In this document: piece by piece, positions 60,524-64,000 of the stretch | Layout of the letters: the number at the start of each line of letters is the position of its first letter | Numbering within the stretch: the stretch's first letter is position 1 | Assembly (NCBI RefSeq): GCF_026642255.1 | Contig: NZ_CP113264.1 | Span: 4,092,001 to 4,156,000, forward strand | DNA from: Streptomonospora nanhaiensis | GTDB lineage: Bacteria; Actinomycetota; Actinomycetes; Streptosporangiales; Streptosporangiaceae | Length of the DNA: 64,000 bases | Reading direction: 5' to 3' | Translations under genes and position numbers: made by a program | The notes under the pieces: model-generated | Seen by the model: the letters and a program-made list of their open reading frames with translations, nothing else | The model's database searches: none | Told to the model about the DNA's origin: nothing

Positions 60524-63500
60524 AGGATTCCGCTTTCTTCGTCGTCGCGGGAGGCGAGCGCGTGGTCGACCTGTCGTGCCAGGTCGGCGAGGGTGGATGC
60601 GGTGAGGAAGGAACGGACCGAGATCTCGACGCCGAACGCCTCGCCCGTGGCTGTGACCAGGCGCAGGGCGCTCAGGCTGTCGCCGCCGGCGGCGAAGAAG
60701 TCGGCGTGGCGGTGCTCGGCCCCGGCGCCCAGGAGCTCGGTCCACAGGGCGGCGACGCGGATCTCGGTCTCGCCCGTGGGCGGTCCCGACGCGGCGCGCT
60801 CCCGGACGGCGGCCTCCTCGGCCAGCGCGCCGCGGTCCACGGCGCCCGCGGCGGTCAGGGGCAGGCGGGGCAGGCGGGTGATCCGGGCCGGGACCGCGAA
60901 GGGGGGCAGCAGGCCGGACAGGTGGCGGGAGAGGCCGTCGGGCTCCTCCCCGTCGGCGGTCACCGTGTAGGCGTGGAGGCGGCGTTCGCGTCCCTCCCCC
61001 ACGGTGACCACCGCCGCGTGGACGACGCCCGGGTGCGACTCGACGGCGCCCTCGACCGCGCCGATGTCGACGCGGCGGCCGTTGAGCCAGACCTGCGGGT
61101 CGGGACCGAGGAACTCGACGGCGCCGCCGGGCAGGTACCGGGCACGGGTCCCGGTCGGGCGGAGCCGCCCGGCCGGGTCGGGCACGGCGTCGGGGCCTGC
61201 GATCCAGAGGTCGCCGATCACCTGGTCGGGGCATTCGCGGCCCGCGGAGTCCACCACGCGCAACCGGTGGCCCGCCAGGGGCCGCCCGGAGGGCGTCGAG
61301 CGGTCCGCGTCGGCGTCGAGCTCGACGGCGCTCGCCCAGCCGGCGCTGCCACGGCCGCCGTGCAGCGCGACGAGCCGGCCGCCGCCGGTGGCCCGGCGCA
61401 GGCGCCCGGCCAGTCCGGTGCCCACCCGGTCGCCCGAGACGAGCGCCAGGCGCAGGTCGCGCAGCGGCGTCCCCTCGCCGGCAGGGGCCGCCGCGATCAG
61501 CTCGTCGAGCAGCATCGGCGGGCCGTTCCACACCGTCGCGCCGTGCTCGGCGGCCAGCGCGGCCGCGGCGCGGGGGTCGGTCACGACGTCGGTCGCGGGG
61601 CACACCAGTGCGCCGCCGGCGCCGAGCGGCCCGAACACGCTGAACGCGCCCACGGCCGCCGCCGGGGGGTCGCCCGCGAGCACCCGGTCCCGCGCGTCGA
61701 TCCCGAACCGCTGGCGCACCGCGGCGATCGTCGCCACCGCCGAGCGGTGGTCGACGGACTCGACCGCGGCGTCCTCCCCGTCCGGGCCCGCCTGGACGGT
61801 GACGTAGGCCCTCGCCCCGGGGTCGGCGGCGACCGCGGTCCGCAGGGGTTCGGCGGCGGCGAGGTCGGCGAGTTCGGCCTGGTCGGGTCCGTCCGCGCGG
61901 CCGGGGCCGACGATCGAGACGCGGGCTCCGGCCGCCCGCCGGTCGTGTTCGCGTCGCGAGGGGGGCGCCCCCGGGTCGCCCAGCAGGTAGGCCGCGCCGG
62001 TGGAGAGCACCCCCAGGATCGCGACGACCCGGTCGGCTCCGGGGGGCAGGGTGATCGCGACGACGTCGCCGGGGCCCGTGCCCCGCTCGGCCAGGCCGCC
62101 CGCGACCCGGGCGGCCCGCGCGGCGAGTCCGCCGTAGGTGAGGGGTTCGCGGCCGAGGGCGCCGAGGACGGCGGGGCGGTCCGGGTCCTCCTGGGCCCGG
62201 CGCAGGACCTCGCCGTGGAGGGTGCCCTCCGCGGCGGCGGGGAGGGTTCCCTGGGCGGGACGGCGCGTGTCCGCCTGGGCGTGCGGGAGCACCGGCGGGG
62301 CGGCCGTGTCCCAGTCGTTCCCGGCCAGCCAGGCCAGCATCGTGTTGTAGGCGTCGAACATGGAGTCGAGCACGCCGGGACGGAACAGTTCCTCGATGGC
62401 GTCCCAGGTGACCATGACGCCGCCCTGGGACTCGGTGACCTGGTTGTCCAGGAGCACCTGCGGGGTCTGGGAGATGCCCCACACATTTTCGGGGAAACCG
62501 TCGGAGAGGTCCTTGACGGTGCGGTCGCCCACCCCGACGGAGCTGCTGAAGACCACGGGCATGGCCGCGTCGACCGCCCCGGTGCGCTTGGCGAGCTCCT
62601 GCAGCAGCCAGGTCACGGAGGCCTCGCGGTGGTCGAGGTCCTCGCTCATGACGCGCTGCAGGCGGTGCGCGGCGGCCGGCCACGGCTCCCCGGGGCGCGG
62701 CTCGTAGCCGAGCAGGGACACCGAGGTGAAGTCGCCCATGATCAGGTCGATGTGGGGGTGGACCGGCTGCCGGTTGAACAGGGTGAGGTTGACCGCCACC
62801 TCCGGGTGGTCGCTCCAGGCCGACAGGACCTCCGCGTAGCAGGTCAGCAGGACGACCGACGGTGTCAGGCCGTGGGCGCGGGCCTTGTCGGTGATCGCCT
62901 CCCAGGCCTGCGCGCGGAGGGGGCGCCGGCGGCGGGTGAAACGGGGGTGCTCCACGGTGGAGGGGTCGGCGACCAGCGGGAGCGCGGGTGCGGGCGGCAG
63001 TGTCCGGAGCCGGCGCGTCCAGTGCCGGCGCGCGTGCTCGACCGCGTCGGGGTCGGGTTCGGACTGCAGGACGTAGTCGCGGAAGGAGACGTCGATCGGC
63101 TCCAGCTCCGCCCCGGGGTCGCTGTAGAGCCGGTCGAGCTCTCCGTACAGGGCGATGATCGAGGCGGCGTCGAGGACGATGTAGTCGAGCCCGATCGCCA
63201 GGCGCGTGCGCGTGGCGCCTCCGCTGGGATAGCGCACGGCCCGCAGCTCGAACAGGGGCCACCGGGTCAGGTCGATGCTCAGGTGGGAGGCCTCCTCGCG
63301 CAGCGCGGCCAGGGCCTGCGCGGCCTCCTCCTCGGTGGCCGCCTCCGTGACGGCCACCGTGACCGGCGGCGTCTGCGGCAGGATGCGCTGGCGTCCGTCC
63401 TCGTCGAAGACGGCGCGCAGCATCTCGTGCCGGTCCACCAGGGCCGTCCAGGCGCGTGTGAACCGGTCGAGGTCGACGTCGGCGCCGTCGAACTCGCTGT

Positions 63501-64000
63501 AGTGGTAGGTGCCCACGCCGCCGAGGGAGAGCCTGCTGTCGCGTCCGATCCAGAACGCCCGCTGGACGTCGGTCATCGGGAAGGGCAGGTGGCGGTTGGC
63601 GGTGTCGCCCTCGCCCAGGACGGTGCCGGTCGGCGGTTCCTGCCGGGTGAGGGTGGCGGCGAAGTCGGCCAGCGCGGGGGAGGCGAACAGGCCAGCGACC
63701 CGTGCGCCACCCGCGCCGCGCTCGCGCAGGGCGCCGATCATCCGGGTGGCCAGGAGCGAGTCGCCGCCCAGGGCGAAGAACCCGTCGTCGCGCCGGATGC
63801 CCTTGACGTCCAGGAGCTCGCCCCAGACCTCGGCCACCACGGTCTCGGCCCACCCGCGCGGGGACCCGTCCCCGTCGCCGTCGTCCTCGGGGGCGCGGCC
63901 GGTCGCGGCCGCGGCCAGGACCTCGGCGCGCCGGCGGTCGGGCTTGCCGTTGGCGGTCAGGGGGAGGGCGTCCACCAGCACGATCTGGGTGGGGACCATG
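60520..64000 (-). CDS. NRPS, 3' part: A(end)-T-Cy-degenerate A-T; continues beyond window
   Basis: About 1160 residues are visible; the start lies beyond the right edge. It begins at the end of an adenylation domain ('LVDALPLTANGKPDRR') and continues with carrier 'LGGDSLLATRM' and a cyclisation domain with 'DYIVLDAAS' (Dx4Dx2S). A second adenylation domain has lost its motifs: 'RAYVTVQAGPDGED' replaces TSGSTGxPKG, 'RPTGTRARYL' lacks the TGD aspartate and 'TAAGAVDRG' lacks the NGK lysine. A last carrier, 'AAGGDSLSALRL', follows. The Cys for this module must be loaded by another A domain, most simply that of the next protein. Confidence 0.92.
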   Translation of the reverse strand, partial: MVPTQIVLVDALPLTANGKPDRRRAEVLAAAATGRAPEDDGDGDGSPRGWAETVVAEVWGELLDVKGIRRDDGFFALGGDSLLATRMIGALRERGAGGARVAGLFASPALADFAATLTRQEPPTGTVLGEGDTANRHLPFPMTDVQRAFWIGRDSRLSLGGVGTYHYSEFDGADVDLDRFTRAWTALVDRHEMLRAVFDEDGRQRILPQTPPVTVAVTEAATEEEAAQALAALREEASHLSIDLTRWPLFELRAVRYPSGGATRTRLAIGLDYIVLDAASIIALYGELDRLYSDPGAELEPIDVSFRDYVLQSEPDPDAVEHARRHWTRRLRTLPPAPALPLVADPSTVEHPRFTRRRRPLRAQAWEAITDKARAHGLTPSVVLLTCYAEVLSAWSDHPEVAVNLTLFNRQPVHPHIDLIMGDFTSVSLLGYEPRPGEPWPAAAHRLQRVMSEDLDHREASVTWLLQELAKRTGAVDAAMPVVFSSSVGVGDRTVKDLSDGFPENVWGISQTPQVLLDNQVTESQGGVMVTWDAIEELFRPGVLDSMFDAYNTMLAWLAGNDWDTAAPPVLPHAQADTRRPAQGTLPAAAEGTLHGEVLRRAQEDPDRPAVLGALGREPLTYGGLAARAARVAGGLAERGTGPGDVVAITLPPGADRVVAILGVLSTGAAYLLGDPGAPPSRREHDRRAAGARVSIVGPGRADGPDQAELADLAAAEPLRTAVAADPGARAYVTVQAGPDGEDAAVESVDHRSAVATIAAVRQRFGIDARDRVLAGDPPAAAVGAFSVFGPLGAGGALVCPATDVVTDPRAAAALAAEHGATVWNGPPMLLDELIAAAPAGEGTPLRDLRLALVSGDRVGTGLAGRLRRATGGGRLVALHGGRGSAGWASAVELDADADRSTPSGRPLAGHRLRVVDSAGRECPDQVIGDLWIAGPDAVPDPAGRLRPTGTRARYLPGGAVEFLGPDPQVWLNGRRVDIGAVEGAVESHPGVVHAAVVTVGEGRERRLHAYTVTADGEEPDGLSRHLSGLLPPFAVPARITRLPRLPLTAAGAVDRGALAEEAAVRERAASGPPTGETEIRVAALWTELLGAGAEHRHADFFAAGGDSLSALRLVTATGEAFGVEISVRSFLTASTLADLARQVDHALASRDDEESGIL

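Noticed and set aside
55061..63853. A single 2930-codon open frame on the minus strand
   Set aside because: Above 60523 the translation is Arg/Pro-rich shadow of the other NRPS gene in a different frame. The real gene starts at ATG 60523 with a docking domain and a 4-bp overlap.
1..64000. tRNA, rRNA and CRISPR arrays
   Set aside because: No cloverleaf-like sequences, conserved rRNA segments or regularly spaced direct repeats were seen; the only regular repeats are TPR codons at 46651-48299.

Overview
The window is high-GC DNA with short overlapping operons, many GTG starts and many small regulators, which points to an actinomycete. The resident kinase and trypsin-type genes look Nocardiopsis- or Streptomyces-like, but the genus is a guess. 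There are no rRNA or tRNA genes and no CRISPR array that I can see. The only mobile-element trace is a decayed tyrosine-integrase tail near 10.7-11.0 kb.

Left part (1-21 kb): a truncated TetR gene, an FtsX/LolD-type ABC pair, a TetR/RidA divergent pair with a large operator over the promoter, and a MerR regulator. Next comes a first trypsin conflict-type cassette (7474-10637): trypsin-like protease, unknown protein, Trypco1-like protein and a damaged Ser/Thr kinase with one WD40 blade. After it lie a zinc alcohol dehydrogenase/TetR pair, two YjbR-family genes around a VOC gene, a LysE exporter, a GPP34 protein, a DUF2975/HTH pair, a SpoIIE-type phosphatase, a DHFR-like reductase and a secreted S33 peptidase. 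Middle part (21-31.9 kb): a FadR/GntR-controlled catabolic operon (dehydrogenase, GntP permease, split transketolase), a TetR/ABC-2 export operon and an orphan DesK-type sensor kinase.

Accessory part (30-48 kb): two near-identical small membrane proteins, a gene-poor stretch of about 1.2 kb with a perfect 21-bp inverted repeat, a RidA/WYL pair, an XRE/DUF397 locus with duplicated terminators, and an ATPase/BldC-like cassette of small proteins ending in a frameshifted gene. Then come a secreted S1 protease, an XRE/SDR divergent pair and a second trypsin system (44151-48393). That system is a Trypco2-like protein followed by a 1284-residue trypsin/P-loop NTPase/TPR protein with 12 near-identical 46-residue repeats.

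Right part (48.9-64 kb, continuing off the end): a thiazoline-forming NRPS cluster. Four genes overlap by 4 bp: NRPS (A end-T-Cy-degenerate A-T), NRPS (docking-Cy-A-nested MT/E-like-T-TE with a Cys nucleophile), a saccharopine-dehydrogenase-like protein, and a thiazolinyl imide reductase fused to a methyltransferase. A P450 converges on them, and a type II thioesterase plus a second methyltransferase diverge from the P450. The set recalls pyochelin/yersiniabactin/coelibactin-type pathways. The starter module lies outside the window, so the product is not predictable.

The observations most worth a second look are the two trypsin/Trypco systems, the degenerate adenylation domain, the Cys thioesterase and ThiRed-MT fusion of the NRPS cluster, and a leader element repeated upstream of three unrelated genes.
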